Shown here: positions 35,082 to 44,283 of the stretch, piece by piece
Layout: each line of letters opens with the position of its first letter
Numbering within the stretch: position 1 is the first letter of the stretch
Source of the DNA: Phycisphaerae bacterium
GTDB taxonomy: Bacteria; Chloroflexota; Anaerolineae; 4572-78; J111
DNA length: 64,000 nt
Direction: 5' to 3'
Assembly: GCA_028285035.1 (NCBI GenBank)
Contig: JANQQF010000078.1
Span: forward strand, 218,126 to 282,125
Notes under the pieces: model-generated
Databases searched by the model: none
The model's input: the letters and a program-made list of their open reading frames with translations, nothing else
What the model was told of the DNA's origin: nothing
Position numbers and translations under genes: made by a program

Positions 35082-37601
35082 TTACCTCATTCGCCGATAA
35101 CCTGGGGGAAGTTCGGGGTAGCCACTATCCTGTAATGCAGATTTGGGTTGAGGTGATGTTGCTTTTGGAGATTTCCCTTTCGGTGATTGTAAAATTCGCT
35201 CAATAATTTCATCACGATTAGCAACGATCGCTAAATCCAGACATTGGATAAGAAATTGATTTCCTGCAAAGTAGTCTGTGAAATAGTTCCATTGCGGGCC
35301 TTTGATCGATACAGTTTGACCAAGATCAAAATGAGTCTGTAACACCTGTAATAGGTCTGCCGCAAATTTTCGCCAAGCTTGAGCTGAGCCATTGGTCCGG
35401 GGCATCGTCACGATTACTCTTGCCAAAAGACTGACGATTTCAGCCTCATTTATTTTTTCACTTAATTTCAGCAAATCTCCAATGTACGATTGAAATCGGT
35501 TAATTTGCTCCCTAAAATTCGTCAAATCATAATCATCAACCGCCCCAAACATATCTGCGGTTTGCCAGGCATAAAACCAGCCTACTTCAACCCCAACTCG
35601 CTGGCTCACCCGTTCAGCCAAATCCTGCACACACATCCAATCTTGAACAAGATCAAGCTCTGAGGCCCGTTTACGGGCATTCTCCCGATCCAACTTCTGC
35701 GCGAACACAATAGCCCGGTCTCGATTGAAATTACGCTGGAGAGCTTCGTTGACCGTCGTATCAAGCGTTTGGTTGAGATCAAGCGCCCGAGCCAATGTGC
35801 GGGCTAGGGCGCGGTCCAGAGCCCGATCCAAATTCAGGTCACGCGCTCGATCAAAATCACAGGTGAGGTGCAAAGCTTGGTCGAGGGTATGGGTAAATTG
35901 AACAGCCAAGGTTTCATCCAGGCTTCTAAAACGATCAAGGGCCTGATCCAAAGCCTCTTCCAGGGCCTCTTCCATATCTCGATCCAAAGAACGAACAAGT
36001 GCTAATCCAATATAAAAAGCGCGTAACAAAGGCACTGATGCGCCCTGAGCCTTCCAAGCTTTGAAAGAGGCCCACACCAACAATTCACTTAGCACCATAT
36101 CGTTAATCGCCATATCCTCGAGCATCTTCACAAATTGAGCAATAAAATCATCTGCTTCATCCAACAGACGCACAATCATCAAAAATACTTCACGCCAGCG
36201 TGGATCAGAGAGATGGGTCATCAAACGATTCAGATTCCGTCCTTGATTACTAGAAATGTATTGAGCGGTAAAATATTCATGAAAGGTAAGGTGGGTAAAA
36301 CGAAACCGCCCATCATCCTGCCTCATAAGTATATTGTGTTGATGGATAATGGCATGCAAAATCATATGCCCATCCACTTCTCCTTGCCGGTCAGCGGGAG
36401 GTAATCGATGAATATACTCTTCAATCAACTCGGCCAAATGATCTTCTTGAAATATATATTCACCCACCTCAAATGTTGGGGCAGCAATATGGGCAAACAG
36501 ACCATGCTTGAAGCGAAGAGGTAAATTTTGATAGATTTCATCATGACCATTGCTTTTAACAGGATCCCATTGTCGAAAAACAGTTGTTAAAGCACTGGCA
36601 ATTGCTTCAACCTGACGACGTGGTAAGTTTTTGGTATTCACAAATGTGCTACACAGCAGGATAATCATCAATGGATTACTACCATAATCTCGGGTTCGTT
36701 TGTTGTGGGAGGCAAAGAATTGATTACAAAAGAGATTTTCAAGATCAGCCGGATAAGCTTCAGGTTCAATCTGAAACCACTTGTAGACCAATTCTCGAAT
36801 TTGAGCCTCGTTCAAATCAACCAGTAGAACTTCTCGAAAATCAGGTAGGGTATGTTCAATGGTTGCCGCTCGGCGCGTCACCAAACATTTGCAACGAGGA
36901 TATTTACGATCGAACTCCTCAATTTGATTGATCATCCAACGCTGTAAATCCGCCGTTGAGTCAGCTTCATCAAAACCATCAAGCATAAAAAGAAGGTGCC
37001 CCGAATTCAGGAGGTATTCAACAAACGTTTTGGCATTTGGCAATTCACAAAGAGAAAACTGCTGAGCAATATAATCAACCAGTCGCACCCGCTCCATTGA
37101 CCAGGCTTTAGCGCTGATAAACACCGGGATTTTTTCCAAATCTCCTTGAACGGCGAGCGTGGTAAGATAACAAAGCATTGTCGTTTTACCCGCGCCTGGC
37201 CTACCACTAATATAAAATCGTTGATATTCTTGATTGTGAACGATCTCGACTGGGGTAAAGCTCTCGGCTTGAGATAGATGCCGATTGGGATGATTGGGGA
37301 GGCTCTCCTGAAGTTCATCAGTATCATAAGTCAAACGGCCAACCATCTCATCTATCAGGGTCACATCAACATAAATATCATTTGGCGGGAGAGGGGATTG
37401 GGGCTTTCCAACAACAGTAATATTGCCATATGTTGCAAACAGTGCTTCGCGATATTTCTGGGCCGCTTCATCCCACTGTTGTTCCGTATTGAAAGATTGC
37501 CAACGCGTTTGGGCCGCTTCATTCATACTGGCCATCATTTCAGGAGCAAATTGGCTCCATTGCCAAATACCTGTCGGCTCTGAAAGTGTTTGAGAATTCA
37601 T
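35082..37601 (-). CDS. NACHT-domain (STAND) NTPase with a repeat-rich helical C-terminus
   Basis: 839 aa, no membrane segments. Residues ~50-125 are the usual pre-NACHT region; Walker A GRPGAGKT (133-140); Walker B LLFMLDGFDEAD (203-214) with the doubled acidic pair; sensor VTRR (241-244). A helical mid-part (~265-540) includes FTHLTFHEYFTAQYI, as in NLR-like proteins. Residues ~545-660 are highly charged with repeated LDxALDRA-type units, such as LDRALDRALARTLARALD. C-terminal tail KGKSPKATSPQPK is basic. NACHT proteins often sense phage or stress. No effector domain is visible, so a regulatory role is equally open. AGGAG precedes the ATG. It interrupts a run of glycosyltransferase genes. 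Confidence 0.88.
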   Translation of the reverse strand: MNSQTLSEPTGIWQWSQFAPEMMASMNEAAQTRWQSFNTEQQWDEAAQKYREALFATYGNITVVGKPQSPLPPNDIYVDVTLIDEMVGRLTYDTDELQESLPNHPNRHLSQAESFTPVEIVHNQEYQRFYISGRPGAGKTTMLCYLTTLAVQGDLEKIPVFISAKAWSMERVRLVDYIAQQFSLCELPNAKTFVEYLLNSGHLLFMLDGFDEADSTADLQRWMINQIEEFDRKYPRCKCLVTRRAATIEHTLPDFREVLLVDLNEAQIRELVYKWFQIEPEAYPADLENLFCNQFFASHNKRTRDYGSNPLMIILLCSTFVNTKNLPRRQVEAIASALTTVFRQWDPVKSNGHDEIYQNLPLRFKHGLFAHIAAPTFEVGEYIFQEDHLAELIEEYIHRLPPADRQGEVDGHMILHAIIHQHNILMRQDDGRFRFTHLTFHEYFTAQYISSNQGRNLNRLMTHLSDPRWREVFLMIVRLLDEADDFIAQFVKMLEDMAINDMVLSELLVWASFKAWKAQGASVPLLRAFYIGLALVRSLDRDMEEALEEALDQALDRFRSLDETLAVQFTHTLDQALHLTCDFDRARDLNLDRALDRALARTLARALDLNQTLDTTVNEALQRNFNRDRAIVFAQKLDRENARKRASELDLVQDWMCVQDLAERVSQRVGVEVGWFYAWQTADMFGAVDDYDLTNFREQINRFQSYIGDLLKLSEKINEAEIVSLLARVIVTMPRTNGSAQAWRKFAADLLQVLQTHFDLGQTVSIKGPQWNYFTDYFAGNQFLIQCLDLAIVANRDEIIERILQSPKGKSPKATSPQPKSALQDSGYPELPPGYRRMR

Positions 37602-37703
37602 GACAAGTTCTCCTAGGGATTCCGAAATAGTCAGATAAAATCAGTACAATGATTTCAGTACGTATAGTTATTGTGCCAGACTTAATAAATTACAACAAGG
37701 TCT

Positions 37704-38915
37704 CTAACGATCAAATTCGAGTCTTAGGGACAACATCAACCCAGCCGCAGCTATGGCGAAGGTAAGCGGCATCAGAACCCGATAGACCCACTCAGACACT
37801 GTAATTTGTAACCCGGTTGCCCCAACCACCAAAAGTGGGGCAATAAATGTAACCAGTCCGGCAATAAACATGAGAACAATCAACCACCAGATTTGTTGCT
37901 CACGTTGTTGTACCGCTATATATCCAATCATCACAATCACAGCCACTGGCCCCATACTGATAATGTGCAACATCCCCCATAACGGCACGACCAAGGCATT
38001 AATTGATACAGCCCAAGCCAGCAAAATAGCAAAAGGGAGGGTATGAGCAGATAAATTCCGATAACGCCAAGTGAACCAAATTGTTGCCAAGGTCAATAAA
38101 CCACTCACCAGAGGAAATCCAAGGAGGCGATCAGCGATTGGCGAAACAGAAGAATACGCTCCCAAAGCATTCAGAAAGTTTAAGACCCAATTGGGTTCAA
38201 AAATTTCTGCAATACCCCAAAACAGCAAACCAATCACGGCTAGACCGTAACCTACAGGCCAACGACGCTTGTCAAATACGCTCCAGAACAAAATGACAAG
38301 GAGGGGAAAAATCATCGTTTGTGGCTTAAATAAAAAGCCCCCAGCCAAGAGACCTGACAAAAAGTAATGTTGTTTCCCTAACGCCAGAAATACAAGTACG
38401 AGGGATAAGACCCCAATGGCATTAAATTGAGCGGCGAGGGTGTGTTGCAAGGTTGGTGGAGCCGTTGTGATCAAAATGAGCAAAACGGTCAGTCGATTAA
38501 GTGATAGATGGGGCGCAAAATATCGGGCTAAGATACCCATCGCCAGCCATAGCCCCCACAAACCCGCCATCGTCCAAATCAATCGAGCTGTCTCATAAGG
38601 CAGTAAGGCTAGGGGAACAGTAACGATCATCAAGTAGGCAGGATAGTAGTAACGTAGATGATCGACAATGGGCCAACCTGTAATCTCAGTCAGTTCCAGC
38701 GCATTTTCAATATCGTAGATACTTCGCCCTGTCTCTAACAACTGGCCCGAGGCATAGACTCGAGGATACATATCATCAGTAAAGCGTTGATTGGGATTGG
38801 TGATAAACACATAAGAAATCCCAAAGCTGTAGACAAATCCGACAAAAATCAACACTAGCCATTTGAAATACTCTTCTCTTTCCTCAGGAGACATCTTGGA
38901 AAAATCTGGCATCAT
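37704..38915 (-). CDS. GT87 (DUF2029) membrane glycosyltransferase
   Basis: 403 aa. First loop RFTDDMYPRVYASGQLLETG with acidic Asp-Asp, YYPAYLMIVTVPLALLPYETA, and the inner FLFKPQTMIFPLL (KPQ) motif of DUF2029. The ATG at 38915 overlaps the upstream stop (ATGATG). About ten helices. Related in plan to 32185-33471. Polyprenyl-phosphate-sugar donor assumed from the family. Confidence 0.87.
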   Translation of the reverse strand: MMPDFSKMSPEEREEYFKWLVLIFVGFVYSFGISYVFITNPNQRFTDDMYPRVYASGQLLETGRSIYDIENALELTEITGWPIVDHLRYYYPAYLMIVTVPLALLPYETARLIWTMAGLWGLWLAMGILARYFAPHLSLNRLTVLLILITTAPPTLQHTLAAQFNAIGVLSLVLVFLALGKQHYFLSGLLAGGFLFKPQTMIFPLLVILFWSVFDKRRWPVGYGLAVIGLLFWGIAEIFEPNWVLNFLNALGAYSSVSPIADRLLGFPLVSGLLTLATIWFTWRYRNLSAHTLPFAILLAWAVSINALVVPLWGMLHIISMGPVAVIVMIGYIAVQQREQQIWWLIVLMFIAGLVTFIAPLLVVGATGLQITVSEWVYRVLMPLTFAIAAAGLMLSLRLEFDR

Positions 38916-40438
38916 TGCAATTCACTCTCACGGACAAAAATAGCAGCCATATTATCTTGATAAACTTCTTGCCAATCGGCATCTCGTCGCAAAAATTTGG
39001 CAAGAATGCTGTTTTGTTCAATAAAAATTGTGTTGATACCATCTTCATCCATCACATCTCGCCAGTCATCATCAGCCACCATGACGCCCAAATAACGTCG
39101 AATGAACACGTCATCATACAAATCTGTCCGTCCGTCAATGTAAACCGGATAATCAGGTGACAATTTAAAGATAAGGTAGCCCCCCCAATTGTAGCTATTA
39201 AATATAGGTCCGGGTGGTTGCTCCATTTTGATAAACTCTACTGCTTTGTATGGTTGACGGCTCTGCTCAACTTGTAGGTTGATTTCAGGCTGCAGGGGTA
39301 AGGCAATCTTCACTAGTGCAGCTCCTAGAAGGATAAGGAGGAAAACCCAATTAAAGACCAAGGTAAATCTGTTTTGATATGTTCGTTCAACAGCAAAGGG
39401 GACTCGTTTATAGCCCCAAGCCTGCCACTGTTGGGTCCAAACACTGTCAGCGTAACGCGCCAAAATTGGTGTTACAACCAAGGCAAACAGACCAATATTC
39501 CGACCAGCAAACAGTGACCACCCTGTCCATAGAGCAATCAGCGCTAAGTCGGTCCAATCTGCCAAGCGCTGGCTACGTCCCAAGGCCACCATTACGAATA
39601 GCAACATCAACAGGAAAGGATAAACATCGCGTGTATGAAAATTTGGGCTTTGCCACTCCTGAATAAAATCTCGCAAAGCTCCAATACCCACCGTCTGAAA
39701 TGGATACAGCCACATACGCCAACCATAGGGGTTGAGAGCCACCACAGCTAAACTGATCAGAATGACGATGAGCAATTGTCTAAGCTTGGCCCAACTAACA
39801 ACTTGATCGTCTTGGTGACCTGTCAGTTGATTTACGATTTCACCGACCAAATAAGCCAACATTAACATAAATCCAATCGCAAAACCGCCGTGAATGTTAG
39901 CCCAAACAAGCATAACCAAGGGTAACCAGGGTAATAGCTTCCTATCATGTCGTTTAAATCGATGCAATTGATAGGCTGCCACAGCAGTTAGGGTAAACGA
40001 AATAAGCTGTGGACGCGCTACCCAGACTACAGCCGAGACAACTGCCCCTAAAATCATTGTAAATGTAGCAATGAAGAGGTTGGCCTCAATCTGCTTCCAC
40101 ACAAAGTAAAAGGCAATCGTCACTAATGAAGCCACTCCTAAGGCCAGCGCCCCCCAGCCCCCGACAGAAAAAAGGGAGTACCAAAAAATTTGGGCTAACC
40201 AGCTATGATTGATCCAGGCCGCACCAAATTTTGTATGTGAAAATATATCGGTGGTGGGCAGGGTCCAATTTTCAAAGATGTATTGCCCCGTTCGTAAATG
40301 CCACCACGTATCTGGTGTTGTTGAAACCCGGGTGGCCATTGTAAAAATACCAAGGAAAGTGATGGTAATGAGCAAATTCTTAGTTGACAGGAAAAATTTA
40401 CTTTTTTGTCGTTTAGAGCGATGAGGTTTAGTTGCCAA
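38912..40438 (-). CDS. Polytopic membrane protein of a tandem pair, copy 2
   Basis: 508 aa from a TTG at 40438, which has GGAGG 8 nt upstream inside the end of the previous gene; an earlier TTG at 40453 would destroy that site. Motifs TPDTWWHLRTGQYIFEN, DIFSHTKFG and WANIHGGFAIGFMLML, then a soluble C-terminal domain with FNSYNWGGYL and VYIDGRTDLYDDVF. All are shared with the next gene upstream. Function unassigned; the D-x-WWHL loop looks like a GT-C active site. Confidence 0.82.
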   Translation of the reverse strand: MATKPHRSKRQKSKFFLSTKNLLITITFLGIFTMATRVSTTPDTWWHLRTGQYIFENWTLPTTDIFSHTKFGAAWINHSWLAQIFWYSLFSVGGWGALALGVASLVTIAFYFVWKQIEANLFIATFTMILGAVVSAVVWVARPQLISFTLTAVAAYQLHRFKRHDRKLLPWLPLVMLVWANIHGGFAIGFMLMLAYLVGEIVNQLTGHQDDQVVSWAKLRQLLIVILISLAVVALNPYGWRMWLYPFQTVGIGALRDFIQEWQSPNFHTRDVYPFLLMLLFVMVALGRSQRLADWTDLALIALWTGWSLFAGRNIGLFALVVTPILARYADSVWTQQWQAWGYKRVPFAVERTYQNRFTLVFNWVFLLILLGAALVKIALPLQPEINLQVEQSRQPYKAVEFIKMEQPPGPIFNSYNWGGYLIFKLSPDYPVYIDGRTDLYDDVFIRRYLGVMVADDDWRDVMDEDGINTIFIEQNSILAKFLRRDADWQEVYQDNMAAIFVRESELQ

Positions 40439-41921
40439 GCTGAGCGCCTCCAATCTCGATCTTACGCTTAAAAAGTACAGCTAAATCATCCCGATAGATC
40501 TCCAGCCAAGCCGACTCCTGCCGCATCACATTGGCAATCACACTCCTATCCTCGACCAAAACAAGATTGACACCATCGTCCTCTAAAATTTGAGACCAAT
40601 TTTCACTCGCTGTCATCACCTGTAGATACCGATTAATGAACTCATCTTGATACAAATCTGTGCGTCCATCAATGTAAATGGGATAGTCGGGCCATAATTG
40701 AAATAACAAATAACCACCCCAATTGTAGCTATTAAAAATGGGGCCAGATGGCTGATGTTGCTCGATAAACCCTACGGCCTCAACTGGCAAGCCGCTCTCA
40801 GCAATAGCTTTTTCATTCTGGGCAATCATCAGCCCTGTCCAAAGCAGCGCTAGAAACAAAATCAGACCCAATAAGAGATAATTGAGACGAAACAGAATAG
40901 GGTATTGTCTTTGGGTAGGTTCAGGCAGATAATGTCCGAAGGCAGCCGTGCCATATCGCACCAAAATGGGGGTGATGAGTAAGCCATACAGTCCGATATT
41001 TCGTACGGCAAAAAAGCTCCAGGCACTCCATAAGCCAACCAAGGTAATGTCACTCCAATCAGTTTGACGTGACGAACGCCCCATCACCAATAGGGTAGCA
41101 GAAAACATTAGGACAAAAGGCCAAGTGATTGGGGTATGAAAATTAGGACTCTGCCACTCCTGAATAAAATTACCCAGCGCATTTATGTTAATCGTCAAAA
41201 AAGGATAAAACCACATTTGCCAGCCATACGGATTAATAACCACCGCCACAAAGGCGACAATCCCCAAAACACACAACCAACCAATTTGTTGCCAGTTTAA
41301 GGTTGGATCTTGATCATGTTTTGTGATGCGATTAAGACTCTCCCCAACGATATAGGCACCAAGCAACATAAATGCAATGGCAAACCCACCGTGAACATTA
41401 GCCCAAAAAATCATCAGTAAAGGTAGGCCAAAAATCCAGCTTTCACCCTGGCGTTTATATCGTTCCAACCACAGCAACTGTAGCGCAGCCAATACAAAAG
41501 AGAACATCTGGGGGCGGGCCACCCAAATTAAGGAGGATGTCACAGCACCCAGGATAAACACAAACGCCTTGATAAAGGCATTGCCCTCGGCAACCTGCCA
41601 GACTAAAGCAAACGCAGTGGTTACACTGACAGCTAAAAGTAGACTCAGCGCGGTCCAACCACCCAGGGCAAAAAACCCATACAAAATAACTTGCCCCAAC
41701 TTAGGATAAATCCAGCGCTCACCAAATTGGGTATGAGAAAATGGATCGGCAGAGAAAAAGGCCAAATTTTCCACAACATACTGCCCTGAGCGTAGATGCC
41801 ACCACGAGTCGGTATCAACGGGAACACGGACAGCCATTGTGAAAATGGCGATAAAGACTAAAGCAACCAAAAGTCGATCCATAGTTAATCTTGTTGTCCA
41901 GTGGTATTTGGGTTTCGGCAC
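40428..41921 (-). CDS. Polytopic membrane protein of a tandem pair, copy 1
   Basis: 497 aa from a GTG at 41921 (AAGGA 7 nt upstream). Same arrangement as the adjacent copy: TDSWWHLRSGQYVVEN, DPFSHTQFGERW, FWANVHGGFAIAFMLLG, FNSYNWGGYLLF, IYIDGRTDLYQDEF. Clear tandem duplication, diverged between motifs. About ten hydrophobic helices, then a ~115-aa soluble domain. Likely sugar transferase (inference from GT-C layout and context). Confidence 0.82.
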   Translation of the reverse strand: MPKPKYHWTTRLTMDRLLVALVFIAIFTMAVRVPVDTDSWWHLRSGQYVVENLAFFSADPFSHTQFGERWIYPKLGQVILYGFFALGGWTALSLLLAVSVTTAFALVWQVAEGNAFIKAFVFILGAVTSSLIWVARPQMFSFVLAALQLLWLERYKRQGESWIFGLPLLMIFWANVHGGFAIAFMLLGAYIVGESLNRITKHDQDPTLNWQQIGWLCVLGIVAFVAVVINPYGWQMWFYPFLTININALGNFIQEWQSPNFHTPITWPFVLMFSATLLVMGRSSRQTDWSDITLVGLWSAWSFFAVRNIGLYGLLITPILVRYGTAAFGHYLPEPTQRQYPILFRLNYLLLGLILFLALLWTGLMIAQNEKAIAESGLPVEAVGFIEQHQPSGPIFNSYNWGGYLLFQLWPDYPIYIDGRTDLYQDEFINRYLQVMTASENWSQILEDDGVNLVLVEDRSVIANVMRQESAWLEIYRDDLAVLFKRKIEIGGAQLGN

Positions 41922-41924
41922 GTA

Positions 41925-43133
41925 TTATCCTTCGGCGTGTTTCTTTGGAGCGACTGTGAGGACTTGATACAGCTCAAACGCGATCAAAGCGTGCAGCAAT
42001 GTTCGAGCCAACACGGTTACAGGTAGAAATTGGGTTAACCCTCGTGAAAGTAAGACAGGCCACTCCAAAAAATTGATAAAGCTAAGCACAATGATAAAAA
42101 GAATGGCGCGACGTTCTGGAAAGGCTAATAGTAATAATGGAATCAAAAATGTTTGCCACTGGGGACTCCAGCCAGGAGACCATAAGAAAAAGATGACAAA
42201 TGTAATTGTTGTAAAAAGAAGAATATCGTCTGTTTTTGGTAAGACCACCGGCCGGGTTAGTATAAATAGTCCTAACAAACCAAACGGAATAAAAGTGAGC
42301 CAAGAGGGAATCCGGGCTGGATTCCCCAACAGTTGGGTAGCTTTATCCGCATCAAAATGATCAGCTAGGGGGCCGAACGACCCAGTTGTGTAGTTCCCAT
42401 CAATCAAGGCCCAAATCGTTTCGTAGGACGACTTATTTGGCTGGGACAAAAGTGAGGCTTGGGTCATTGTTGGGTTAGCCCAAGCAAAGGGCAATAGCAC
42501 CAGTAAAGCAATGGCCAACGCGCCAAGACCATAACTCACCGCAGCCCGCCAACCACGGCTACGAAAAATCGTGGCAACCAGAAAAATTGGTAAAATCTTG
42601 ACCATAGCCCCGATCCCCATCGCCACGACAAGCATTCTATTTTTCTGTTTGACCAGGGCATAAACACCGAGCAGAAGAAAAAATGTGGTCAAGCCATCAA
42701 AGCTTCGAAATAAAAAATAAATCGGCACAAAAAGCGCTGTATAAATCCACGCCAACTGTAAAGCGCGTTCCGGTCCTCGCGAGAGCACTCCTAAGCGATA
42801 AATCAAATAGAGGTTTGCCCCATCAACCACCAACATAAATGTGGCTAGGATAATAATGTAATTGTTTATTTGTTGACCCGCTAACTGATAAAGCAACAAA
42901 TTGAGATAAGGAAAAACAGGTGGATACTCTTGCCAATAATCCAAAAAGGGGAAAAAGTTCTGACTGGATAAATCGGCTAGGGCAAAGTAGTAGGGAAAAT
43001 CGCCGTATGTGATTAAATCCTCGGGGGGATAGGAGAGGATCAACATAAAACGGCTGGATAAAAAGATAAAAAGAATTAACCAAAAATCTATACGAGTGGA
43101 TGATTTGGGGGTCACTGGAAATGATTTAGACAT
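41925..43133 (-). CDS. Polytopic GT-C/GT87-like membrane protein
   Basis: 402 aa, hydrophobic throughout. First loop ITYGDFPYYFALADLS with Asp, then WQEYPPVFPYLNLLLYQ, a pattern seen in GT87-like and PIG-M-like mannosyltransferases. It ends in a short charged tail. The next gene's GTG follows the stop by one codon, so it is coupled to the tandem pair. Exact family uncertain. Confidence 0.72.
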   Translation of the reverse strand: MSKSFPVTPKSSTRIDFWLILFIFLSSRFMLILSYPPEDLITYGDFPYYFALADLSSQNFFPFLDYWQEYPPVFPYLNLLLYQLAGQQINNYIIILATFMLVVDGANLYLIYRLGVLSRGPERALQLAWIYTALFVPIYFLFRSFDGLTTFFLLLGVYALVKQKNRMLVVAMGIGAMVKILPIFLVATIFRSRGWRAAVSYGLGALAIALLVLLPFAWANPTMTQASLLSQPNKSSYETIWALIDGNYTTGSFGPLADHFDADKATQLLGNPARIPSWLTFIPFGLLGLFILTRPVVLPKTDDILLFTTITFVIFFLWSPGWSPQWQTFLIPLLLLAFPERRAILFIIVLSFINFLEWPVLLSRGLTQFLPVTVLARTLLHALIAFELYQVLTVAPKKHAEG

Positions 43134-43193
43134 GTTATAAAGATCATATCCAGCTTTGGGTTGAACGTCAACCTGATCACAGGGGTTAGATGT

Positions 43194-43991
43194 TTAGGGC
43201 GAGGCCGTTTCTTCTCGCAAGTTGCCCGAATTATCGGTATCAACGCTTGATGGAGGTAACTTCGAAACTTCTACATTCGGTTTGCGACGAATAATTCGAC
43301 TGACTGAAAGACGCCCCACCGTATACATCGCCTTGTAAATCTCAGTCCGTGAAATTTTTGATTGACCTCTTTCTCGATTGGCAAAAATAATCGGAATTTC
43401 GCCGACGGTGTAACCAATGCGTTGGCAGCGAAACAACATTTCGACCAAGAATGAGTAGCCATTTGAGAAAATACGATCCAAATCTATATTTAGCAAAACT
43501 TCACGATGATAACATCGAAAGCCAGCCGTACAATCATTTGCTTTAAGGCCTAACATGGTCCGGGCAAATAAATTTGCTCCCCAGCTTAAAAAACGGCGTT
43601 GCCATTCCCAATTACGCACCCCACCTTCAGGAATGTACCGTGATCCAATCGTAATATGGAAGTGATTGGCCAAGGCGACTAAATTTGGCAGATAAGAGGG
43701 ATCGTGCGAGAAATCAGCATCCATCGTGATAAGCCGGTCAGCCCCAAGGCTCAGTCCCTTCTTAAATCCGGCAATATAGGCTGTGCCTAAACCGAGTTTA
43801 CCACTCCGATGAATGACCGTCACTCTATCAGTTTCTTTAGCCAATTCGTCAGCAATCTGACCTGTGCCATCTGGCGAATTATCATCAACAATGATAACCT
43901 TCGCCTCAATATCCAGGGCCAGGATTTGTTTGACTAAGTCTGAAATATTTTCTCTTTCGTTATAGGTTGGAACGATAACCTGAATGTTCAA
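43194..43991 (-). CDS. Polyprenyl-phosphate mannose synthase (DPM1-like GT2)
   Basis: 265 aa. IVPTYNERENI, VDDNSPDGTGQIAD, GLGTAYIAGFKKG, metal site MDADFSHDP, GSRYIPEGG, TAGFRCYHR and RERGQSKIS are the full set of signatures of bacterial/eukaryotic Dol-P-Man synthases. No C-terminal membrane helices, so it is the DPM1-only type. It should make polyprenyl-phosphate mannose from GDP-mannose at the inner face, which is the donor for the GT-C/GT87 enzymes that follow. TTG start at 43989-43991. It is the first gene of the 37-kb block and divergent from the esterase. Confidence 0.93.
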   Translation of the reverse strand: MNIQVIVPTYNERENISDLVKQILALDIEAKVIIVDDNSPDGTGQIADELAKETDRVTVIHRSGKLGLGTAYIAGFKKGLSLGADRLITMDADFSHDPSYLPNLVALANHFHITIGSRYIPEGGVRNWEWQRRFLSWGANLFARTMLGLKANDCTAGFRCYHREVLLNIDLDRIFSNGYSFLVEMLFRCQRIGYTVGEIPIIFANRERGQSKISRTEIYKAMYTVGRLSVSRIIRRKPNVEVSKLPPSSVDTDNSGNLREETASP

Positions 43992-44283
43992 TACAATTAC
44001 CTAAATATGGATGAGTTAGAGGAGTAGAATTGGGCGGCTCGACTCCAGGCTCAAAAATCAGGAAGTTTATGTTACCACAAAGATCAGTAAAGAGCTATTT
44101 CAATGGCATCTTAAATGGACAAATCTTTGATTGTTAACTCACTGTATCCTAGCTCCAGAAAATGATCTTGCCAACGATGAACGTGAACTAAAATGAATGC
44201 AGAAATGACGAAATATTCGTATTAATGATGGATGTGAAAGATTATTCTATTCTAAAATTTATTCCGAATTATGAGGTCATATT

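Noticed and set aside
35082..37601. Assigning the NACHT protein to a specific anti-phage family such as Avs
   Set aside because: Only the ATPase core is recognisable; no nuclease, protease or TIR effector and no sensor repeat of known type.
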